Below, one piece after another: positions 57,709 to 64,000 of a stretch of 64,000 bases of DNA (the first letter of the stretch is position 1; each line of letters starts with the position of its first letter). The DNA comes from Actinacidiphila epipremni (lineage in GTDB: Bacteria > Actinomycetota > Actinomycetes > Streptomycetales > Streptomycetaceae), in the NCBI RefSeq assembly GCF_012034175.1, contig NZ_JAATEJ010000029.1, positions 1-64,000 of the forward strand, given 5' to 3'. The position numbers were made by a program, and so were the translations under genes. Under the pieces are notes generated by a model, which was given only the letters and a program-made list of their open reading frames with translations, was not told where the DNA came from and made no database searches.

Positions 57709-59276
57709 CCGCCCGCCTCCCGCGCCTTGCCCGCTTCCCGTGCCTCGCCCGCCTCCCGCCGCGCCGCACCCGCGGCGGCCGAACGCGCCGCCGCCCGCGC
57801 GATGTTGCGGGCCATGCCGCCGAAGACGAGCGCGTGGAACGGCACGATCGACCACCAGTAGGCGTGCCCCAGCAGCCCGCGCGGATGGAAGACCGCCCGC
57901 TGCCGGTAGCGGGTGCGGCCCTGCGCGTCGCGGTCCACGCACATCTCCAGCCAGGCCAGGCCCGGCAGCCGCATCTCCGCGCGCAGCCGCAGCAGCCGGC
58001 CGCGCTCGATCTCCTCCACCCGCCAGAAGTCCAGCGAGTCCCCGACCCGCAGCCGGTCGGCGTCCCGCCGCCCCCGGCGCAGCCCCACCCCGCCCCACAG
58101 CCGGTCCAGCAGCCCGCGCACCGCCCAGGCGATGCCCAGCGAATACCAGCCGTGCTCGCCGCCGATGCCCTCGATCACCCGCCACAGGTCCTGCGGACCG
58201 GCGTCCACCACGGTCTGCCGGCGGTCGGTGTAGAGGCTGCCGCCCGCCCAGTCCGGGTCGGTCGGCAGCGGGTCGCTGGGCGCGCCCGGCACCGCCGCCG
58301 ACGACCAGCGCGTGCTGACCTGCGCCTCCCGCACCCGGCGCAGCGCCAGCTCCAGCGCCCGGTCCACGCCCAGCGGGCCGCCGGGCGGGTCGGGCAGGTA
58401 GCCGGCGATGTCGTGCTCGTGGCAGACCACCTCGTGCCGCAGCGACTGCGCGAGCGGCCGGGCGACCGCGGCCGGCACCGGGGTGACCAGGCCGATCCAC
58501 AGGCTCGACAGCCGCGGGGTGAGCACCGGGACCGGCAGGATCACCCGCCGCGGCAGCCCGGCGACGGCCGCGTAACGCCGCATCAGGTCGCGGTAGGTCA
58601 GCACGTCAGGGCCGCCGATGTCGAAGCCGCGGCTGACGCCGGGCGGCAGCGCGGCGCAGCCGACCAGCAGCCGCAGCACGTCCCGTACCGCGATGGGCTG
58701 CAGCCGGGTGCGCACCCAGCTGGGGGTGACCATCAGCGGCAGGCGCTCGGTCAGGTAGCGCAGCATCTCGAAGGACGCCGAGCCGGAGCCGATGATGACC
58801 GCCGCCCGCAGCACGGCGGTGGGCACGCCCGAGGCCAGCAGGATCCGGCCGACGTCGGCGCGCGAGCGCAGGTGCGGCGACAGCTCGTCCTCGCGCACCC
58901 CGCGCGGGGTGAGCCCGCCGAGGTAGACGATCCGCCGCACGCCCGCCGCCCGGGCCTGCTCGCCGAAGAGCCGGGCCGCGTCGCGGTCGGTGCGCTCGAA
59001 GTCCTTGCCGCTGCCGAGCGAGTGCACCAGGTAGTACGCGACGTCCACGCCCGCCATCGCGGCCCGCAGCGACGCCTGGTCGGTCACGTCGCCCCGCGCC
59101 GCCTCGGCCCGGCCGGCCCACGGCTGGTCGCGCAGCTTGACGGGGGTGCGGGCCAGGCAGCGCACCCGGTAGCCGGCGTCCAGCAGCTCGGGCACCAGCC
59201 GCCCGCCGATGTAGCCGGTCGCTCCCGTCACCAGGCAGCGCGGCCCCGCCTGCTGCTCCGCCGGCGCGCTGCTCAC
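57705..59276 (-). CDS. SDR-DUF2867 two-domain protein
   Basis: A 523-residue protein. Residues 10-300 are an extended/atypical SDR (CLVTGATGYIGGRLVPELL, AYYLVHSLGSGKDFERTDRDAA, RIVYLGGLTP). Residues 330-500 are a DUF2867/SRPBCC-like domain (VVDAGPQDLWRVIEGIGGEHGWYSLGIAW, WRVEEIERGRLLRLRAEMRLPG, YRQRAVFHPRGLLGHAYWWSIVPFHALVFGGM). This architecture is common beside photolyase genes in actinobacteria. Its reaction is not known. GTG at 59276 has AGAGGT 6 nt upstream. The tail is a repetitive Glu/Ala/Arg run. It is co-translated with the photolyase. Confidence 0.85.
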   Translation of the reverse strand: MSSAPAEQQAGPRCLVTGATGYIGGRLVPELLDAGYRVRCLARTPVKLRDQPWAGRAEAARGDVTDQASLRAAMAGVDVAYYLVHSLGSGKDFERTDRDAARLFGEQARAAGVRRIVYLGGLTPRGVREDELSPHLRSRADVGRILLASGVPTAVLRAAVIIGSGSASFEMLRYLTERLPLMVTPSWVRTRLQPIAVRDVLRLLVGCAALPPGVSRGFDIGGPDVLTYRDLMRRYAAVAGLPRRVILPVPVLTPRLSSLWIGLVTPVPAAVARPLAQSLRHEVVCHEHDIAGYLPDPPGGPLGVDRALELALRRVREAQVSTRWSSAAVPGAPSDPLPTDPDWAGGSLYTDRRQTVVDAGPQDLWRVIEGIGGEHGWYSLGIAWAVRGLLDRLWGGVGLRRGRRDADRLRVGDSLDFWRVEEIERGRLLRLRAEMRLPGLAWLEMCVDRDAQGRTRYRQRAVFHPRGLLGHAYWWSIVPFHALVFGGMARNIARAAARSAAAGAARREAGEAREAGKAREAGG

Positions 59277-59531
59277 CTCGGCACCTCTGCTGTCTCGGTC
59301 GGGGTCGGGCTGTCCCGGGCTGTTCCGGGCCGGGCGGGGCCGTCCCGGGCCGCCGTCGCGCGGGGCGCCGCGCCCGGCCCTGACGCACCGCCGGCTCCAG
59401 CACACCACGGCCGGCCCGCGCCCGGCGACCGCCCCGGCGGCACATCACCCGAAGTGCGCAATCCACCCGTGGCCGGGGGCGGGTGCGCCGGACCGGGGGC
59501 GTCCCCGGCCCCGCCCGCCCCCGGCCGCCGC
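59277..59531 (-). other. Gap between Roadblock and SDR-photolyase operons
   Basis: 255 bp of very GC-rich DNA. The left 190 bp must hold the promoter of the SDR-photolyase operon, but no box is clear. The right part is the terminator listed at 59471-59526. Confidence 0.4.
59471..59526 (-). terminator. Terminator after the Roadblock gene
   Basis: Perfect 13-bp arms (59471-59483 and 59514-59526) surround a loop that can itself pair (CCGGGGGC/GTCCCCGG). It starts 6 bp past the Roadblock stop codon. Confidence 0.75.
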
Positions 59532-59906
59532 TCAGACCTCCAGGCCGTTCTCGATCGCCTTGAGCTGGTGGCGGGCCATCGCCAGGTTCGCCCGGCCGCG
59601 GTCCAGCGCCAGATAGAGGAACAGGCCCGATGTGCCGCGCCCGCGCAGCAGCCGGATGAGGTGGTACTGGCCGCCCAGCGTGATGAGGATGTCCTCGATC
59701 TCGTCCTTGAGCCCCAGCATCTCCATCGTGCGGGCCTTCGCGCGCACCACGTCGGTGTTGCCCGCGGCGGCGACCGTGAGGTCCAGGTCCTTGCCCCCGC
59801 CGAGGGTGCCCAGCGCCATGCCGCTGGTGTAGTCGACGAGCGCCACGCCTATGGCGCCCTCGATCGAGGTCATCGCGTCCTTGAGGGCGGTCTCGGTGTC
59901 GGCCAT
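59532..59906 (-). CDS. Roadblock/LC7-domain protein (first)
   Basis: A 124-residue Roadblock/LC7 fold protein. Segments match the family: SIEGAIGVALVDYTSGMALG, the central DLTVAAAGNTDVVRAKARTMEML, and the strand EDILITLGGQYHLIRLLRG then SGLFLYLALDRGRANLAMARHQL. Such proteins modulate small Ras-like GTPases. ATG at 59906 has AGGAAG nearby. The frame stays open to 60104, where an ATG overlaps the upstream stop (ATGA); this would add a 66-residue disordered Arg/Pro-rich lead and cannot be excluded. No GTPase gene is adjacent. Confidence 0.85.
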   Translation of the reverse strand: MADTETALKDAMTSIEGAIGVALVDYTSGMALGTLGGGKDLDLTVAAAGNTDVVRAKARTMEMLGLKDEIEDILITLGGQYHLIRLLRGRGTSGLFLYLALDRGRANLAMARHQLKAIENGLEV

Positions 59907-60100
59907 GATCTTCCTGCTTTCGTCGGACGGTCCGCCGGACGGCCCTCTCGCCGCCCGGTCGCTCGTGTCATCGGTCGCCGGTACGGACCCGGGACCGGGT
60001 ACGGATCCGGGTCCGGTTTCTGTCTTGGTCACGGCCGCCGGTCCGGACGGGGTACGGGCCCGGGCCCGGGCGCCGCGCGGCCGGGGCGGCTGCCGGGCGG

Positions 60101-60532
60101 TCATGGCGTGCCGCCGCCGCCCGCGCCGCCGCCGCCCGCGCCGCCCACGTCCGCGCCGCCACCCTCGCCGTCGATCAGCGCGGCGATCCGCGCGCAGCTG
60201 CGCCGCGACTCCAGGTGCAGCCGCCCCACGTTGGTGCGCGGCCCGGCCAGCACCGCGAGCATCGCCTCGCGCCCGGCCGGGTAGAGCGCGACGCAGCCGG
60301 TCTCGCTGCGGATCAGCAGCTCGCGGAAGGACTGCTGGCCGGCCGCCTCGGTCAGCCGCAGCCCCACCCCCAGCGCGGCGGCGGTCATCGCGGCGAAGCC
60401 CTCGGCGGGCAGCCCGGGCGCGTCGTCGGCAAGGACCAGCCCGTCGGGGGTGGCCGCGACGGCGCCGGTGACCTCCGGCAGCCGGGCCCGCAGGCCCTCC
60501 AGCTCGGTACGTATCGCGGCTTCGTGTGCCAT
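60101..60532 (-). CDS. Roadblock/LC7-domain protein (second)
   Basis: A 143-residue protein with a divergent Roadblock fold (LPEVTGAVAATPDGLVLADDAPG, FAAMTAAALGVGLRLTEAAGQ, LLIRSETGCVALYPAGREAMLAVLAG, TNVGRLHLESRRSCARIAALI). The C-terminus is a Gly-rich tail. ATG at 60532 lies close behind GGAGGAGGAGGT; the frame is open to 60583. It resembles the conservon CvnB-type proteins in general layout, but the sensor kinase and GTPase of a conservon are missing. Confidence 0.82.
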   Translation of the reverse strand: MAHEAAIRTELEGLRARLPEVTGAVAATPDGLVLADDAPGLPAEGFAAMTAAALGVGLRLTEAAGQQSFRELLIRSETGCVALYPAGREAMLAVLAGPRTNVGRLHLESRRSCARIAALIDGEGGGADVGGAGGGGAGGGGTP

Positions 60533-60647
60533 CGACCTCCTCCTCCCGGCGCGTAGGGCGCGCCTTGCCGGCGACCGCTTCACCCCCGCACCCCCTCGTC
60601 CCCGCGCCGCCTCCCGCGGCCGGCGCCCCGCCCGGTCCGTACGCCGC

Positions 60648-61430
60648 TCACAGCCGCTCCAGCGCGACCAGCAGCCGCCGCAGCAGCGCCGCGTCCGGGG
60701 TGTCGCCGATGCTCTGCAGCCACGCCGGCGCCCGCGCCGGCTGCTCCTGGCCGGGGGTGTGCCGCGGGGTCTCGACGAGGCCCAGCGCGGCGAGCCGCCG
60801 TACGTGCACCAGGGCGTGGAAGGCGGGCCGCCCCAGCAGCGCGGCGATCGCGGACGGCGTCCGTGCCCCGTCCGCCAGCGCCAGCACCGCCGCCTGCCCG
60901 CGCGGCAGGTGCGCCGGCCCGGCGGACGCGGCGCCCGCCCGTAACGGCGTCACCGGCGCGGTGTCCAGCGCCGGGTGCGGCCACAGCGTCTCCAGCAGCC
61001 GGCGCCGCCGCAGCGCCTCGCCCTCCACCGCGGGCACCGCGACGGCGCCCAGCGAGCCGAACCAGTGGCGTACCCCGTGCCGGAACCGGGTCGGCCCGGC
61101 GGCCGGCGCCAGGACGAAGTAGGCGGCGTCGTGCAGCGCGCCGAGCCGGCTGATCTCCAGCTCGCCGGCGGCGATCCGGCGGTGCTCGACGAGCCAGCGC
61201 CCGGTCGCGCAGTCCGCGCCCGCCGCATCCACCGCCTCCCGCCACTGCCGCGGGGTGAGCCGGCCGCCGGCGGTGAGCAGCACCTCGATCCCGGGCGCCG
61301 CCGGGCTCTCGGCGTGCACCACCGCGCCGCCGTCGAGGTAGAGCGCGCCGGTGTCCCGTAACAGCACACCGGTGGCGCGCTGTTCGGCGAGCCGGGCGAG
61401 CATGGGGGAGTGCGCGGGCGGGGCGCTCAT
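60648..61430 (-). CDS. DUF4388-like regulatory protein
   Basis: A 260-residue soluble protein. Residues 8-105 resemble the DUF4388/PATAN module often found with Roadblock proteins (MLARLAEQRATGVLLRDTGALYLDGGAVVHAESPAAPG, then LVEHRRIAAGELEISRLGALHDAAYFVL). Residues 170-230 look like a winged helix (RGQAAVLALADGARTPSAIAALLGRPAFHALVHVRRLAALGLVE). It may link a Roadblock signal to transcription. The ATG overlaps the third Roadblock gene's stop (ATGA), so the two are translated together. The assignment is tentative. Confidence 0.65.
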   Translation of the reverse strand: MSAPPAHSPMLARLAEQRATGVLLRDTGALYLDGGAVVHAESPAAPGIEVLLTAGGRLTPRQWREAVDAAGADCATGRWLVEHRRIAAGELEISRLGALHDAAYFVLAPAAGPTRFRHGVRHWFGSLGAVAVPAVEGEALRRRRLLETLWPHPALDTAPVTPLRAGAASAGPAHLPRGQAAVLALADGARTPSAIAALLGRPAFHALVHVRRLAALGLVETPRHTPGQEQPARAPAWLQSIGDTPDAALLRRLLVALERL

Positions 61431-61813
61431 ACCAGGACCAGCCCCTCGGCGAGCTCGCGCAGCCGGATCAGGGCCATGCCCAGGTTCGCCTGCGCCCGGT
61501 CCAGCCACAGGTAGAGGAACACCCCGCCCTCGTACGGGGCTTCGACGAACCGCAGCAGGTGGTAGCCGTCGCCGGTGACGACCACGGCCTCCTCGGCGGC
61601 CGGTCCCGGGCCGGTGTGCCCGGCGGTGAAGACCGGGTGCTCGGCGGTGGCGCGGGCGTAGGCGGCGGTCTCGGCGGCGACCGTCTCGTGGTCGCCGGCC
61701 GCGGCCTCGCCGATCACCCCGAGCGCGAGGCCGCTGACCCACTCCACCAGCGCCGCCCCGCGCGCCCCGGGTACCGTCATCGCCCGCAGCAGGCACTCGT
61801 CGATCCCGGACAC
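61427..61813 (-). CDS. Roadblock/LC7-domain protein (third)
   Basis: A 128-residue Roadblock-fold protein: AMTVPGARGAALVEWVSGLALGVIGE, DHETVAAETAAYARATAEH, EEAVVVTGDGYHLLRFVEAPYEGGVFLYLWLDRAQANLGMALIRLREL. It is close in design to the first Roadblock protein but not a near-copy. GTG at 61813 follows AGGGGAGC. It is the first gene of the leftward Roadblock operon (61813 to 59532). Confidence 0.83.
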   Translation of the reverse strand: MSGIDECLLRAMTVPGARGAALVEWVSGLALGVIGEAAAGDHETVAAETAAYARATAEHPVFTAGHTGPGPAAEEAVVVTGDGYHLLRFVEAPYEGGVFLYLWLDRAQANLGMALIRLRELAEGLVLV

Positions 61814-61965
61814 ACCGCTCCCCTCGGCTCCACGCGGCTGCGCGTCCGCCTGTCGGGCGGTGACGAAGAGGTTACGCACAGTGCCGCACATTCAGGGGAG
61901 TTCTGGCATTTTCCTGCGGTACATGCGGGAGCCTGGCCTAGGATGCCCGGCGTGCTGTGCCCGCG

Positions 61966-62607
61966 TCAGGGGCGCGAGCCGATGACCGCCACGCCCAGGT
62001 CGAACAGGCCGTCCAGGACGAGGTCCACGCCGACCGCCGCGAGCAGCAGCCCGATCAGCCGCGCCAGCAGCTCCACCACCGCGTGGTGGGCCCGGTGCAG
62101 CAGCGGCCCGAGCAGCAGCACGCACGCCAGGTCCACCGCGATGACGGAGACGAACGCGGCGACCACGGTGCCGCGCCAGCCCCAGTCGTTGCGCTCGGCG
62201 GCCTCGATCAGCACCGCCGTCATCGCCAGCGGGCTGACCACGTACGGCATCAGCAGCTCCCGCAGCCCGCTGTTCACGTCCGGCCCGTCCTGGCCGGGGG
62301 TGTCGGGGCCGGTGCGCACGCCCAGCACGAGACCGATCGCGTACAGGAAGAAGATGAGCCCGCCGGCCAGTTCCAGCGCGGGCGTGGAGATGTGGAAGAA
62401 CTCCAGCAGCCACGGCGAGGAGAAGCCGGTCGCCACCCCGATGAGCACCGCGCCCGCCGACGACACCAGGGCGATGGTGCGCAGGTCGTGCCGCGGGTGG
62501 TGCTGCGCGAGGCCGGCGAAGGCCAGCAGCACCTTGGGCGGGCCGATCACGGAGAAGAACGTGATGAAGGCGGCGGAGTAGGTCAGGGTGATCATACCGG
62601 GCATCAT
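61966..62607 (-). CDS. MarC-family integral membrane protein
   Basis: A 213-residue protein with six hydrophobic helices, matching the MarC/UPF0056 family. Hallmarks are YSAAFITFFSVIGPPKVLLAFAGLAQ near the start, the cytoplasmic stretch LRELLMPYVVSPLAMTAVLIEAAE and the last helix GLLLAAVGVDLVLDGL. The function of MarC proteins is not settled; early claims for antibiotic resistance were not upheld. Three Met starts lie close together (62607, 62604, 62595) and none has a strong ribosome site. It is single and divergent from the DHA2 exporter gene. Confidence 0.85.
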   Translation of the reverse strand: MMPGMITLTYSAAFITFFSVIGPPKVLLAFAGLAQHHPRHDLRTIALVSSAGAVLIGVATGFSSPWLLEFFHISTPALELAGGLIFFLYAIGLVLGVRTGPDTPGQDGPDVNSGLRELLMPYVVSPLAMTAVLIEAAERNDWGWRGTVVAAFVSVIAVDLACVLLLGPLLHRAHHAVVELLARLIGLLLAAVGVDLVLDGLFDLGVAVIGSRP

Positions 62608-62782
62608 GCGCAGGCCGGGGCGGCGGAGCGGGGATTGACGCCGGCCGGCCGCCGTGCCGCCACCGGCCGGCCGCCGCCCCGGGCCGGCCGGCCGCCGTCC
62701 TGCGACCGTCCTGCTTGGCCGCCGCGGGCCATCCGGCAGTATCGTTGCTCAGGGCAAGCATGGATCCCGAGAGAGAGTCCCT

Positions 62783-64000
62783 ATGAGCGCCCAAGCAGAC
62801 GCCGTCCAGACCGGCACCGCCGCACCCCCGACGGGCTACACGCACCGGCAGATCATGATCATCTTGTCGGGCCTGCTGCTGGGGATGTTCCTCGCCGCAC
62901 TCGACCAGACCGTGGTCTCCACCGCCATCTACAAGATCGGCGAGAGCCTCAACGGCCTGACCGCGCAGGCCTGGGTGACCACCGCCTTCCTCATCACCTC
63001 GACGATCGCGACCCCGCTGTACGGCAAGCTGTCCGACCAGTACGGCCGCAAGCCGTTCTTCCTGTTCGCGATATCCGTCTTCGTCGTCGGCTCCGCCCTG
63101 TGCATGCTGGCGACGTCGATGTACATGCTCGCGGCCTTCCGCGCCTTCCAGGGCATCGGCGCCGGCGGCCTGTTCTCGCTCGCCTTCGCGATCATCGGCG
63201 ACATCATCCCGCCGCGCGAACGCGCGAAGTACCAGGGCTACTTCATGGCGGTCTTCGGCACCTCCAGCGTGCTCGGCCCGGTCATCGGCGGCGCGCTCGC
63301 CGGCCAGGACTCGCTGCTCGGCATCGACGGCTGGCGCTGGATCTTCCTGGTCAACGTGCCGATCGGGATCGCCGCCCTGGTCGTCGTCGGCAAGGTGCTG
63401 CACGTCAAGCAGGACAAGCGCCCGCACCGCGTGGACTCCCTCGGCGCCGCCGCGCTGATCATGGCGCTCGTCCCGCTGCTGATCGTCGCCGAGCAGGGCC
63501 GCGAATGGGGCTGGGGCAGCGGGCGCGCCCTGGTCTGCTACGTCGTCGGCGCGGTCGGCATCGTCTGCTTCCTGCTCGCCGAGCGCCGGGCCGGCGACGA
63601 GGCACTGCTGCCGCTGCGGCTGTTCCGCAACAGCGTCTTCGCGGTCGGCTCCGCGCAGTCCGCGATCATCGGCATCGGGATGTTCGGCGGCATCACCCTC
63701 ATCCCGCTCTACCTCCAGCTGGTCAAGGGCAACTCGCCCACCAAGGCGGGCCTGCTCACCCTGCCGCTGGTGCTGGGCATCATGGTGCTGTCGACCATCT
63801 CCGGCACCATCACCTCCAAGACCGGCCGCTACAAGATCTTCCCGGTCATCGGCTGCGTGCTGCTGGTCGGCGGCATGCTGATGCTGTGGCAGATGGACGC
63901 CGACAGCAGCCTGGTCTACGCCGACGTCGCGATGTTCGTCGTGGGCGCCGGGCTCGGCCTGAACTTCCAGACCATCGTGCTCGCGATGCAGAACGCCGTC
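62783..64000 (+). CDS. DHA2-family drug exporter (3' end outside window)
   Basis: 406 codons of an EmrB/QacA-type MFS antiporter that runs past the right edge without a stop. Motifs seen are GMFLAALDQTVVSTAI, YGKLSDQYGRKPFFL (motif A), AFRAFQGIGAGGLFSLAFAIIGD (motif B) and FGTSSVLGPVIGGALAG (motif C). It is from a different DHA2 subgroup than the exporter at 23919 (ALDQTVVSTA rather than LDATIVNIALP). ATG at 62783 follows GAGAGAGAG. No TetR or MarR partner is within the window. Substrate unknown. Confidence 0.9.
   Translation, partial: MSAQADAVQTGTAAPPTGYTHRQIMIILSGLLLGMFLAALDQTVVSTAIYKIGESLNGLTAQAWVTTAFLITSTIATPLYGKLSDQYGRKPFFLFAISVFVVGSALCMLATSMYMLAAFRAFQGIGAGGLFSLAFAIIGDIIPPRERAKYQGYFMAVFGTSSVLGPVIGGALAGQDSLLGIDGWRWIFLVNVPIGIAALVVVGKVLHVKQDKRPHRVDSLGAAALIMALVPLLIVAEQGREWGWGSGRALVCYVVGAVGIVCFLLAERRAGDEALLPLRLFRNSVFAVGSAQSAIIGIGMFGGITLIPLYLQLVKGNSPTKAGLLTLPLVLGIMVLSTISGTITSKTGRYKIFPVIGCVLLVGGMLMLWQMDADSSLVYADVAMFVVGAGLGLNFQTIVLAMQNAV

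Noticed and set aside
59907..60104. 66-codon N-terminal extension of the first Roadblock protein
   Set aside because: It is low-complexity and a good ribosome site precedes 59906. It is kept only as an alternative because its ATG overlaps the upstream stop.

Overview
The DNA is about 70-75% G+C with GTG starts, many 4-nt stop/start overlaps, SARP regulators and a TTA (bldA-type) codon. This is typical of Streptomyces or a close Streptomycetaceae relative. No tRNA, rRNA, CRISPR array, insertion sequence or phage gene was seen.

Region 1 (about 1-29.1 kb) is an aromatic (type II) polyketide gene cluster, cut by the left edge. The core operon runs from a TcmI-type cyclase (2322) through a cupin, KS-alpha, KS-beta/CLF, an unusual ACP-aromatase fusion, a ketoreductase, two ABM monooxygenases, a flavin monooxygenase and a DUF1772 anthrone-oxygenase-like membrane protein to a degenerate SDR (10357). 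This gene set resembles pentangular-polyphenol pathways (pradimicin/benastatin type). Tailoring genes follow: a second cupin, two paralogous flavin halogenases (11201-12916, 20880-22538), an O-methyltransferase, a membrane acyltransferase, an SDR, an F420-type reductase and a SnoaL-like protein. I infer a reduced, methylated and probably multiply chlorinated polycyclic aromatic product. Regulation and resistance are supplied by two SARPs, an atypical response regulator lacking its phospho-acceptor Asp, PadR and TetR regulators, MMPL and DHA2 exporters, and an ABC-F protein with an attenuator-like leader.

Region 2 (29.2-35 kb) is mixed: a secreted CBM2-PL11 rhamnogalacturonan lyase behind a perfect CebR-type operator, a DUF4184 membrane protein, a lipoprotein L,D-transpeptidase, and a divergent NmrA/MarR pair.

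Region 3 (35-52.9 kb) looks like one carbohydrate/cyclitol system. An ebo-type operon (EboF-like phosphodiesterase, EboE, TatD, an isomerase-EboA fusion, EboC prenyltransferase) reads leftward behind an inositol-phosphate-synthase family gene. Next come a ROK regulator, two secreted proteins with shared fascin-like tails (a ThuA-domain protein and a PQQ-type sugar dehydrogenase), and an RbsABC-like importer. Four promoters in this block, one each before the synthase, the ROK gene, thuA and the transporter, share the same -35/17-bp/TAGTTT architecture. Two of them share a near-identical downstream operator. This points to one ROK-controlled regulon.

Region 4 (53-64 kb) is chromosomal housekeeping and accessory content: an alpha/beta hydrolase, a ferritin-like protein, a GH10 xylanase, a photolyase/SDR operon, three Roadblock/LC7 proteins with a DUF4388-like protein, a MarC-family protein, and the start of a DHA2 exporter cut by the right edge.
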